From NCBI GenBank assembly GCA_963695985.1, contig CAVOIC010000011.1, positions 62,001-126,000 on the forward strand: DNA of 64,000 nucleotides. Direction: 5' to 3'. Every line of letters starts with the position of its first letter. Within the stretch, counting starts at the first letter, position 1. Source of the stretch: DATBVX01 sp963695985 (GTDB lineage Bacteria; Pseudomonadota; Gammaproteobacteria; Steroidobacterales; Steroidobacteraceae). Below are positions 27,526 through 34,666 of this stretch, in pieces. Below the pieces are notes generated by a model, which made no database searches, was not told the DNA's origin, and saw only the letters and a list, made by a program, of their open reading frames with translations. The translations under genes were made by a program, and so were the position numbers.

Positions 27526-28131
27526 CTAGAAGCGGAACACGACCCCGGCCATTGCTTCCAGCTGCCAGATGACGCTGCCGCTTACGCGAAAGCTGCAGAC
27601 CGCGCCGCCGCTGCTGACGCAGAACACTTGTGTGTTGGAGTCGAAGATGCTGAGGTAGCCGCGCCCCTCGACCTTGAGTGCGACGTTCTTGCTGACGAAC
27701 CACTTCACGCCGCCGCCCAGCGTGAGCGCGAAGCGCGTTTCGGAATCGAGGTCGCCCCCGGGGGTAAAGCGGGCCGCGCCGATCGTTCCCACCAGATAAG
27801 GCGTGTAGGTATCCTGCGTATATTCAGCGACGCCGCCGATCTGGAAGTACTCGATGTCCAGATCTATGCCGGGGCTCGTGTTCTTGAATTCGGTCGGCTG
27901 ACGACTGTAGAAGATTTCCACCATCTGATCGGGTGCGTATTCGACGTCGAAGGCCAGTCCGTAATCGATGGATTCCTTGGCATTTGCGCTCTGGCCCGTG
28001 GTCGAGTCCTCGAAGTTGCCGCCAAAGCGATAGCCGATGAAGGGCGCGACTTCGAAATCCACGGCATTCGCCATCGCTGGAAATAGTACAGCGGCTCCCA
28101 GCACCAGCAGATAGCGCGACATCGCCCTCAT
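27526..28131 (-). CDS. Outer-membrane beta-barrel protein
   Basis: 201-residue protein with a signal peptide (YLLVLGAAVLFPAMANA) and the mature start VDFEVAPFIGYRFGG, typical of small OmpW/OmpA-like barrels. Alternating strands continue to a C-terminal VVFRF with terminal Phe, the barrel-assembly signal. Two Cys (VFCVSSGGAVCSF) could form a loop disulfide. A second ATG three codons in (28122) is an equally possible start. Ligand unknown. Confidence 0.84.
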   Translation of the reverse strand: MRAMSRYLLVLGAAVLFPAMANAVDFEVAPFIGYRFGGNFEDSTTGQSANAKESIDYGLAFDVEYAPDQMVEIFYSRQPTEFKNTSPGIDLDIEYFQIGGVAEYTQDTYTPYLVGTIGAARFTPGGDLDSETRFALTLGGGVKWFVSKNVALKVEGRGYLSIFDSNTQVFCVSSGGAVCSFRVSGSVIWQLEAMAGVVFRF

Positions 28132-28260
28132 GGGTTACTCCCTGCACATTTGATAAGGGGGAGTTTGCCATGTTTCGCCGTACAACGCCTTCTGCCAGCC
28201 CATACGCAGGCGTCGTGTCGCCCGACAGCGACGTGACGGAGCAAGTCATCTGGCGCGCGA

Positions 28261-28881
28261 TTACTGGGTGATCCGGAAAGTCACCGCAAACTCGCCCCAG
28301 TAGTCGATTGCGCGCGCGGCGGATCGTGCCGGAATGAAATGCCAGGCACGCAACACGTGCGCCACGGCAGCTTGGTCGAGTCGGTCGAACCCACTGCTGC
28401 GCTCGAGTCGCACCTCGGCCGGCTTTCCATCGGCGAGCACGTGCACCATCAGCAGGACGCGGCCCTGCTCACCCAGCCGCTTCGAGGTTGGCGGATACAT
28501 CGGCATCATCTCCGAGCGGCTCTGATCGATGCGCGGCGGGGTGATCTCGGGCGGCGCGGATCTGGCCGATAGTGCGGCAACTTCGGGCGCGACGGGTAGC
28601 GTAATCGCCTGCCCCGAGTCGGGCTGAAGATCGATGGCGATATCGGGTTCCGGCACCGGGTCCAGGCGCACGGGCTGGAACGCTGGCGGCGGTGGCGGTG
28701 GCTCGACTGGCTTTATCTGCGGCTCGTCAATGAGCTCGGCGACCACCGGACCCGTCGGCAGTTCGAGTGATGAATGCTCCAGCCCGTTACGCAGCACGTA
28801 GAGCATCACGGCATGAACCAGGACCACGAGCGATACTGCGATATAGGACCGCGATCCAAGCGCGGGCTGGGCATAGCTCAT
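28261..28881 (-). CDS. TonB-family energy transducer protein
   Basis: 206-residue protein with an N-terminal membrane anchor (YIAVSLVVLVHAVMLYVL), a Pro-rich periplasmic linker (KPVEPPPPPPAF) and a C-terminal TonB-like domain (MYPPTSKRLGEQGRVLLMVH, then VRLERSSGFDRLDQAAV). It would couple the proton-motive force, through ExbBD, to outer-membrane receptors; no exbBD lies here. The ATG at 28881 has GGGAGA upstream. The TonB receptor at 57-59 kb is a possible but unproven partner. Confidence 0.85.
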   Translation of the reverse strand: MSYAQPALGSRSYIAVSLVVLVHAVMLYVLRNGLEHSSLELPTGPVVAELIDEPQIKPVEPPPPPPAFQPVRLDPVPEPDIAIDLQPDSGQAITLPVAPEVAALSARSAPPEITPPRIDQSRSEMMPMYPPTSKRLGEQGRVLLMVHVLADGKPAEVRLERSSGFDRLDQAAVAHVLRAWHFIPARSAARAIDYWGEFAVTFRITQ

Positions 28882-28930
28882 GGCGGTTCTCCCTGCTGGC
28901 AAATCCTGCCGTGAAACAAGTTATGCTGGT

Positions 28931-28997
28931 TGCACGGCAACGTGCATTCAGACCTGCTGAGGCTGCGTTAACGACTGCTGAAGGACGCGGCAGTCGT
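28931..28997. repeat. Two small hairpins between divergent genes
   Basis: TGCACG-GCAA-CGTGCA (28931-28946) is a perfect six-base hairpin with a GNRA-type tetraloop. ACGACTGC and GCAGTCGT (28971-28978, 28990-28997) form a second dyad with an 11-base spacer. They lie between the TonB-like and EF-hand genes, where operators or a 5' leader structure could sit. Confidence 0.4.
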
Positions 28998-29086
28998 GCA
29001 TAACCCTAGGACTTGGATGCAGGTGCATGCGCAAGCGTTTACGTGTTGCCGGGATCTTGAATACTTCACCGGCCAAGGAGTTAGCG

Positions 29087-29317
29087 ATGAAGATGCAATC
29101 CGTAGCGTTATGGATCGTGGTTGCTCTGTTCGCGGGCTGCAGCGCCGGCGGTGAGGAAGGAAGCGCGTCCTTCGAGGCCCTCGACAAGGACAAGGACGGA
29201 TTGATCAGCGTCAGGGAAGCAAAGACCGACAAACAGGTCGCGGCGCAGTTCGCCGCAGCGGACAAGAATCAGGACGGGTTTCTGAGCCGCGAGGAATTCG
29301 GTGCCCTGAGGCGCTGA
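29087..29317 (+). CDS. Small EF-hand lipoprotein
   Basis: 76-residue protein starting MKMQSVALWIVVALFAGC, with lipobox LFAGC giving lipidation at about residue 18. Two canonical calcium loops follow: DKDKDGLISVRE and DKNQDGFLSREE, each with acidic residues at positions 1, 3, 5 and 12. The ATG at 29087 is preceded by AAGGAG; the longer reading from 29027 lacks a ribosome site. Likely envelope calcium binding. Confidence 0.85.
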   Translation: MKMQSVALWIVVALFAGCSAGGEEGSASFEALDKDKDGLISVREAKTDKQVAAQFAAADKNQDGFLSREEFGALRR

Positions 29318-29346
29318 TCACTCACGCCTGCGTGGGCGGGGCGCGC

Positions 29347-30615
29347 CTAGCGCTGAGGCGCAGTGCGCCCGGGGAACACGATCCCCTCCAGCAGTTCCCG
29401 TTGAGTAGCGGCGCTCAGCTTCTCCCAGTCGAGCGCGAGTGATGCGGTGAAGCGCAAGTCGCGCTCGCAAATCCACCGCGGTGCTGCACGCGAGGTGGCC
29501 CAGCGCTGCGCGAGCTGCCGGGTGTTGCCATCGACGAGCAGGTCGAGTACTGCCGCCACGACGCGGCTGTTGCTTGGCAGCTCGGTGTGACCTTCGGCGA
29601 CGTAGTAGGTCTTGGCGCCCGCGAGCAACGCCAGGGACAGTGGTACGGTGCCGTCTCCGTTACGGGTGACCTCGAACTCGAACTCCTCGCCCCGGCGCCG
29701 CATCGCCGTTACGGTCGGCTGACCGACGCCGGCGATCAGCGTGAAGCGAGCATCGGCTGGCGCCAGGTGCAGCCGATAGTTCGCGCTGCGCTTCAGCTCG
29801 GAGGCGAGCGGTCTCGGTCCGCGACGTGGCCAGGTTGAAGGGCGGCGAAGGTCGAGCCGATTGAGACGCTCGGGCGCGGGCAAGAGCTGATATAGACCGG
29901 TGAACGTTGCAAACACGCGCTGCGCATGGGCGTCGGCGTCGTGCTCGTGGTCGAGCATGGCAATCTTGTGCACCGGCGGGTAGGCGCCGCGCAACGCCAA
30001 CACGGTCGCAAAGGAACCAAAGTTGGGAGTACCCAGCATGATCAGTTGCGCGATCGCTCGCTTCCTGTCGTCCTGCATTGCCGCGCGGGCCACGAGCCCC
30101 CCCATGCTGTGCGCGACAATCGACACCGGGCCCTTGGCATTGGCGCGTATTCGATCTCGCAGTTGCGCACCAAGGGTCAGGACATCCTGCCGCCAGTCGT
30201 AGGCATAAAACTCCACGTTGCAGCCCGCGCGCTCGAGCGCGAGCTTGAGCTTCAGGTACATGAAGGTCTGCACCCCAAGCGCGCGCACGCGTGAATCACC
30301 TCCGAGTGCGAGCTCGGTAAGACGGCCGGCGGCGAGCGCCCGCGGATCGACCCAGACGACCTCGTTTCGGCGCGCACCACGGGGAGGGTGACCGAGGCGC
30401 GAACCCATGATGCCGTGCAGGATGTACACCCGCGGGCCCCGGGCAGGGCGGCGGCCGCGCGTCGCGATGGCGAGCGCGCGCAATTCGGCATAAAGGTCCT
30501 TGCCGAGATGGGTCTCGACAATCTCTCGTTGGGTGCCGGCGACCAGCCGCCGGCGCAGCGCTGCCTCCGACAGATTGAAATAAGCGCCCGTACCGACCTT
30601 ATGGCGTGCCGCCAC
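29347..30615 (-). CDS. LCAT/PGAP1-like alpha/beta hydrolase (lipase or acyltransferase)
   Basis: 422-residue protein of the lecithin-cholesterol acyltransferase-like group. The oxyanion segment VYILHGIMGSRLG comes first. The nucleophile elbow AHSMGGLVAR follows, then the GTPNFGS motif, a Gly-Asp segment (RNGDGTVPLSLAL) for the catalytic acid and a late His (EGHTELPSN). The start is GTG at 30615 with AAGGAG six bases upstream; the longer GTG at 30660 is possible. No signal peptide. Substrate unknown, an ester or lipid by family. Confidence 0.85.
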   Translation of the reverse strand: MAARHKVGTGAYFNLSEAALRRRLVAGTQREIVETHLGKDLYAELRALAIATRGRRPARGPRVYILHGIMGSRLGHPPRGARRNEVVWVDPRALAAGRLTELALGGDSRVRALGVQTFMYLKLKLALERAGCNVEFYAYDWRQDVLTLGAQLRDRIRANAKGPVSIVAHSMGGLVARAAMQDDRKRAIAQLIMLGTPNFGSFATVLALRGAYPPVHKIAMLDHEHDADAHAQRVFATFTGLYQLLPAPERLNRLDLRRPSTWPRRGPRPLASELKRSANYRLHLAPADARFTLIAGVGQPTVTAMRRRGEEFEFEVTRNGDGTVPLSLALLAGAKTYYVAEGHTELPSNSRVVAAVLDLLVDGNTRQLAQRWATSRAAPRWICERDLRFTASLALDWEKLSAATQRELLEGIVFPGRTAPQR

Positions 30616-30808
30616 GCAGCGCTCCTTGTGTCCCGGAGAACATGCCCGCACCAACTCCACTCGTGCGCCAGTTCACGGCGTAAATGGCGTGCGCTTTACG
30701 TATTTTTCACCTGCATAAGACGCCTGCGTCCGGCTCATGTCGCTGATGTGACGCGCGTCTTTTCATTGCGTTGCAGGATCATTAATCTGCATGGTTACTA
30801 ATAACAAC

Positions 30809-30814
30809 TATATT
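30809..30814 (+). promoter_or_regulatory. -10 box against the start codon of the Cys-rich protein gene
   Basis: TATATT, five of six matches to consensus, ends 10 bases before the ATG at 30825, with no Shine-Dalgarno sequence between. Predicts a leaderless or nearly leaderless mRNA. The -35 region is weak. Confidence 0.45.
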
Positions 30815-30824
30815 CCCTGAACTT

Positions 30825-31178
30825 ATGCCCCAGACGCCCGCGTGGTATCCGGGAAAGGCGGAAACGTCCATCGAGGACGATGCCGACACCCTGGAGGTGC
30901 TCGCCCTCGACCCCGGTCGTTCCATTACGCGCCAGACGACGGTGACCTGTCCGGCGTGCGGGTATCGGCGCGAAGAGACCATGCCGGAAGGCGAAAGCGT
31001 GTATTTCTATACGTGCACGCATTGCGGCAAGGTTCTGAAGCCGATTTTCGGCGACTGCTGCGTGTTCTGTTCCTATGGAACGGTGATCTGTCCGAATGAG
31101 CAACGCCGGGCCCTGAGCGAAGCGAGCGCGCAGATCCGCCGCTACGTGGGTGACGAGGAGCCCGAGAAGGGAAGCTGA
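30825..31178 (+). CDS. Cys-rich GDCCVFCSYG-motif protein
   Basis: 117-residue cytosolic protein with two putative metal sites: CPACGYRREE paired with CTHCGK, a zinc-ribbon-like arrangement, then the striking block GDCCVFCSYGTVICP. I recall this motif from small uncharacterised proteobacterial proteins, but know no proven function. It sits alone between the lipase gene and oxyR, in the same orientation as neither operon. Metal binding is inferred from the cysteines. Confidence 0.8.
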   Translation: MPQTPAWYPGKAETSIEDDADTLEVLALDPGRSITRQTTVTCPACGYRREETMPEGESVYFYTCTHCGKVLKPIFGDCCVFCSYGTVICPNEQRRALSEASAQIRRYVGDEEPEKGS

Positions 31179-31193
31179 TCGTCCGGGTTGCGT

Positions 31194-32093
31194 TCACGGC
31201 GCGCCCTCTGCAGCGATGAGGTCGCACACGGCGCGAATGGCTGCCGTGCGCGTGCTGCTCTTTCTCCACACAGCGCCGACGCGCCGCTGCGGTGCGGGTT
31301 GCGAGAACGGGCGGACCGCGAGCGTACGGGGATTGCCGAAGTGGCCGCGCGTCGCCATCTCAGGAAGCAGCGTCACGCCGTGTCCCGCTGCCACCATCTG
31401 GCGCAACGTTTCCAGGCTCGTCGCCCGGTAGTCTTCGCTCTCGTGCGCCGAGGTACGGCTGCACACCTCGAGTGCCTGATCGCGCAGGCAATGTCCGTCT
31501 TCCAGCAGCAGCAAGGTCTCATCGTTGAGATCCGCGGGCCGCAGCGTCTTGCGCGTCGCCAGGCGGTGAGCCGCCGGCATGGCGATGCGAAACGGCTCCT
31601 CGAACAGGAGCCGGGACTCGAGCCCTTCGGGCTCGACTGGGAGCGCGAGAATGCCGAGATCCACCGCGCCGCTGCGCAGCTGTTCGAGGAGTTGCTCGGT
31701 GCGGTGCTCGTACAGCAGCAGCTTGAGCCGTGGCAGTGCGCGCCGGATGCGCTGCGCCACGCGCGGCAGCAGGTAGGGTCCGATGGTCGGGATGAATGCG
31801 ACCTTGAGAGTTCCGGCAAGTGGATCGCGGTTGTGGCGCGCGACGTCGATGATGGCGTCGCTCTCCTGGAGCATGCGCCGCGCACGCGCCACGACCTGCT
31901 CGCCGGCCGCGGTGAGCGTTACTCGCTTGGGCTGGCGCTCGATCAGAGTGACGCCGAGATAGTCCTCCAGCTTGCGCAGTTGCGCGCTCAGCGTCGGCTG
32001 GCTCACAAAGCTGCGGGCTGCCGCGCGCCCGAAATGCCGCTCGTCTGCGAGCGCCACCAGGTAGCGCAGGTCCTTGAGTTTGAGGTCGCTCAT
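31194..32093 (-). CDS. oxyR: LysR-type hydrogen-peroxide sensor OxyR
   Basis: 299-residue LysR regulator. The N-terminal winged HTH opens LKDLRYLVALADERHFGRAA. The redox segment DGHCLRDQALEVC keeps two Cys nine positions apart, exactly as Cys199 and Cys208 of E. coli OxyR, and is followed by YRATSLETLRQMVAAGHG, also diagnostic. Peroxide oxidises these to a disulfide and turns on antioxidant genes. It is divergent from a truncated ahpD. Confidence 0.95.
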   Translation of the reverse strand: MSDLKLKDLRYLVALADERHFGRAAARSFVSQPTLSAQLRKLEDYLGVTLIERQPKRVTLTAAGEQVVARARRMLQESDAIIDVARHNRDPLAGTLKVAFIPTIGPYLLPRVAQRIRRALPRLKLLLYEHRTEQLLEQLRSGAVDLGILALPVEPEGLESRLLFEEPFRIAMPAAHRLATRKTLRPADLNDETLLLLEDGHCLRDQALEVCSRTSAHESEDYRATSLETLRQMVAAGHGVTLLPEMATRGHFGNPRTLAVRPFSQPAPQRRVGAVWRKSSTRTAAIRAVCDLIAAEGAP

Positions 32094-32138
32094 GGGAGAC
32101 CAATATACGCTATCTATTGAAATGATCTAAACAATTGA

Positions 32139-32363
32139 TTAGTCAATAAGCTCTGCCGCTGCAATCCGGGCATCGCACAGGACGACTTCGAACTCCTCTC
32201 ACTCGCGGTGTCGGCGGTTAACGGCTGCGGGCTATGCATCACCGCGCACGAGCGCAAGCTGCGCGCGCACCAGGTCAATCGCGAAACGATTCAAAGCGCG
32301 GTGCGCATCGCGTCGACGGTCAACGCAGTCGCTGGCGTGCTGGAGTTCGCTCAAGCCGCCTGA
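32139..32363 (+). pseudogene. 5'-truncated AhpD-like alkylhydroperoxidase
   Basis: The open frame encodes NPGIAQDDFELLSLAVSAVN then GCGLCITAHE, and ends AVRIASTVNAVAGVLEFAQ, the C-terminal half of AhpD. The catalytic CxxC and the His four residues on are intact. Upstream the frame closes at TGA 32136-32138, with no ATG or ribosome site, and roughly 100 N-terminal residues are missing. The position beside a divergent oxyR is where ahpC-ahpD normally stands, so a deletion removing ahpC and the start of ahpD is the simplest explanation. Confidence 0.8.
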
Positions 32364-32429
32364 GCGCTCATCGTCGCAGTTCAGCGACAGCAGCCTGCGC
32401 AGGAAAATTTGCGCTGCCGAGGGCTTCGC

Positions 32430-32435
32430 TATACT
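32430..32435 (+). promoter_or_regulatory. -10 box against the start codon of the Nudix gene
   Basis: TATACT, five of six to consensus, ends seven bases before the ATG at 32443 and no ribosome site intervenes; a leaderless transcript is predicted. Confidence 0.45.
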
Positions 32436-32442
32436 CCTGCGC

Positions 32443-32901
32443 ATGAGCGTCACACCCAGACGCCTTTCGGCCGGTGCAGTCATCGTGCGCGAAACGCCGC
32501 AGGGATGGCAGTTTCTGCTGCTGCGCGCGTTCAGTCACTGGGATTTTCCCAAGGGCCTGGTCGAGGACGGCGAGGATCCGAAGGCGGCAGCGATTCGCGA
32601 AGTGCGCGAAGAAACGACATTGAGCGATCTCGCATTTGCATGGGGTGAGGTCCACACCGAGACCGGACCCTACAGTCGCGGCAAGACGGCACGCTACTAC
32701 CTGGCGCGCACCGGCACCGAAGCCATCAGTCTGCCGTTGAATCCGGAGATCGGCCGGCCCGAGCACAACGAATACCGCTGGGTCGACTACGCGACGGCGT
32801 TGCGCCTGGTCTCAGAGCGCGTGCGTCCGGTGATGGAATGGGCGGCAGGCGTTCTTAAGCTCGGTGCGCCCGGCGGCGCAGGGCCGGCGTCCCGGAGCTG
32901 A
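32443..32901 (+). CDS. Nudix hydrolase (diadenosine-polyphosphatase type)
   Basis: 152-residue protein with a complete Nudix box: G-LVEDG-E-DPKAAAI-REVREE. The opening RRLSAGAVIVRET and the HWDFPKG lead-in resemble the Ap4A hydrolase branch rather than MutT. It would cleave a nucleoside diphosphate linked to another group, with magnesium bound by the Glu residues; the substrate cannot be told from sequence. Short tail rich in Gly/Ala after residue 140. Confidence 0.88.
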   Translation: MSVTPRRLSAGAVIVRETPQGWQFLLLRAFSHWDFPKGLVEDGEDPKAAAIREVREETTLSDLAFAWGEVHTETGPYSRGKTARYYLARTGTEAISLPLNPEIGRPEHNEYRWVDYATALRLVSERVRPVMEWAAGVLKLGAPGGAGPASRS

Positions 32902-32955
32902 ACTCGCTTCCAGTCCGCGAACGCGGTAGCCTCGCGCTTTTCGCGGTGCCTGGGC

Positions 32956-33264
32956 ATGTATCGCATTGTGTGGGAATTCGACGCCGCGCCCGAGCGCTTG
33001 AAAGAATTCGAGCTCGAGTACGGGCCGGCCGGAAAATGGGTGGAGTTCTTCCGGCGCAGCCCGGAGTACGTCAACACGGAGCTGTTTCGCAGCACCGAGT
33101 CCACGACGCGCTTCATCACGCTGGATACTTGGCGCACGCGCGCGGGTTACGAGGCATTCCGCAAGAGCAATGCCGAGGAGTACGCCCGGCTCGACAAGTG
33201 GTGTGAACAGTTCACGGCTCATGAGCGCACGCTCGGCATGGTCGACGACGGCCGCGCGGCCTGA
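32956..33264 (+). CDS. Small monooxygenase-like (ABM fold) protein
   Basis: 102-residue protein with the dimeric alpha-beta barrel pattern: MYRIVWEFDAAPERLKEFE, a middle NTELFRS strand, then FITLDTWRTRAGYEAFRK. Such proteins include antibiotic-biosynthesis-type monooxygenases and non-catalytic relatives. Its start lacks a strong ribosome site. It precedes the NADH dehydrogenase gene by 17 bases and is probably cotranscribed. Confidence 0.75.
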   Translation: MYRIVWEFDAAPERLKEFELEYGPAGKWVEFFRRSPEYVNTELFRSTESTTRFITLDTWRTRAGYEAFRKSNAEEYARLDKWCEQFTAHERTLGMVDDGRAA

Positions 33265-33281
33265 TCGACGCTGCGGCATGA

Positions 33282-34586
33282 ATGCCTGATGTCCACGCCC
33301 TGAAACGTCGCGAGTCGCCGGCACGTGTTCTCATCGTCGGAGCCGGGTTCGTCGGCCTGAACGCGGCCAAGACCCTCGGCAATCGGCGTGGCGTGGAAAT
33401 CACAGTCCTCGACCGGCAGAACCATCACCTGTTCCAGCCACTGCTCTACCAGGTCGCAACTGCGGCCCTGAGCCCGGCCGACATCGCGGCGCCGATCCGC
33501 AGCATTCTCTCCACGTGCCGGAACATCCGCGTATTGCAGGGCACTGCCCAGTCGGTCGACGTCGTCGCGCGCAGCGTAGTCACGGACATCGGTGAGTTCT
33601 CGTACGACTACCTGGTCCTGGCCTGCGGAGCAACGCATGCCTACTTCGGGCACGAAGAATGGGAGTCGTGTGCGCCGGGTCTGAAGAGCCTGCCGCAGGC
33701 GACCGAGATCCGACGGCGGGTGCTGAGCGCATTCGAAGCTGCCGAGCGTGAGCAGGACGCGGCGCGTCACCGCCGGCTGCTCACTTTTGTCATCGTCGGC
33801 GCGGGGCCTACCGGCGTGGAGCTTGCAGGCGCCATCGGCGAGATGAGCCGTTACACCCTGGCGCGCGACTTCCGCAACATCGATCCGCGACAAGCGCGCG
33901 TGGTGCTCGTTGAAGCCGGTCCACGGGTCCTGCCGACCTTCTCGCCCGCGCAGGCGCGGCGCGCACAACGCGACCTCGAGTCGCTCGGGGTTCAAGTGCG
34001 GCTCGCATGCAAGGTTACCGGCGTCAGCGTGCAGGGCGTCGAGGTGGGCATCGAAAGGATCGACGCCGCCACGATCCTATGGGCCGCCGGTGTGCGAGCG
34101 AGCAGCATCGGTGCCTCGCTCGGCGTCGAACGAGACGGTGCCGGGCGCGTCAGCGTGGGATCCGATCTTGCGCTAGCGGGGCACCCGGAGCTGTTCGTCG
34201 CGGGCGACCTGGCCCGGGCTCAGGACATCGTGCGCGGCGGCCTGTTGCCCGGCGTCGCCGCGGTCGCCATGCAGCAGGGAGCCTATATCGGCCGCACTAT
34301 CCTCAGCGACCTCGCGGGCCGAACGCGCACGCCCTTCCGCTATCGTGACCTGGGCCAGATGGCCACGATCGGCCGCAGCCGTGCGATCTGCGAAATCGGC
34401 CGGATGCATTTTGGCGGACGGTTCGCCTGGTGGCTGTGGCTGCTGGTTCACATCTATTCGCTGACCGGCTTTCGCAACCGTCTCTCGGTGATGCTGCAGT
34501 GGGCCTGGTCGTATTTCACCTTTGGCCGCGGCGCGCGGCTCATTGTGTCGCGCGACTGGCGCGAGTACAGCTCCGGCGACGGGTGA
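33282..34586 (+). CDS. Type II NADH dehydrogenase / NAD(P)-FAD oxidoreductase
   Basis: 434-residue flavoprotein. The FAD motif VGAGFVGLNAAKTL is near residue 15, followed by HHLFQPLLYQVATAALSPADIA, diagnostic of NDH-2. The NAD motif IVGAGPTGVELAG comes next, and the second FAD contact is LFVAGDLA. The C-terminal hydrophobic stretch (FAWWLWLLVHIYSLTGF) is the membrane anchor seen in this family. It passes electrons from NADH to quinone without proton pumping, next to an operon for energy use. Confidence 0.92.
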   Translation: MPDVHALKRRESPARVLIVGAGFVGLNAAKTLGNRRGVEITVLDRQNHHLFQPLLYQVATAALSPADIAAPIRSILSTCRNIRVLQGTAQSVDVVARSVVTDIGEFSYDYLVLACGATHAYFGHEEWESCAPGLKSLPQATEIRRRVLSAFEAAEREQDAARHRRLLTFVIVGAGPTGVELAGAIGEMSRYTLARDFRNIDPRQARVVLVEAGPRVLPTFSPAQARRAQRDLESLGVQVRLACKVTGVSVQGVEVGIERIDAATILWAAGVRASSIGASLGVERDGAGRVSVGSDLALAGHPELFVAGDLARAQDIVRGGLLPGVAAVAMQQGAYIGRTILSDLAGRTRTPFRYRDLGQMATIGRSRAICEIGRMHFGGRFAWWLWLLVHIYSLTGFRNRLSVMLQWAWSYFTFGRGARLIVSRDWREYSSGDG

Positions 34587-34666
34587 CGGTGTACGATTAC
34601 CGCGTGCCGCTTGGCACCAACGGGTGCCAGCGTGAACGCTCAACAACTTCCGGAGACAGCCGCTTC

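Noticed and set aside
34430..34666. 79-residue N-terminal extension of CstA
   Set aside because: It runs over the end of the NADH dehydrogenase gene in another frame; ATG 34667 has a ribosome site and begins the homologous region.
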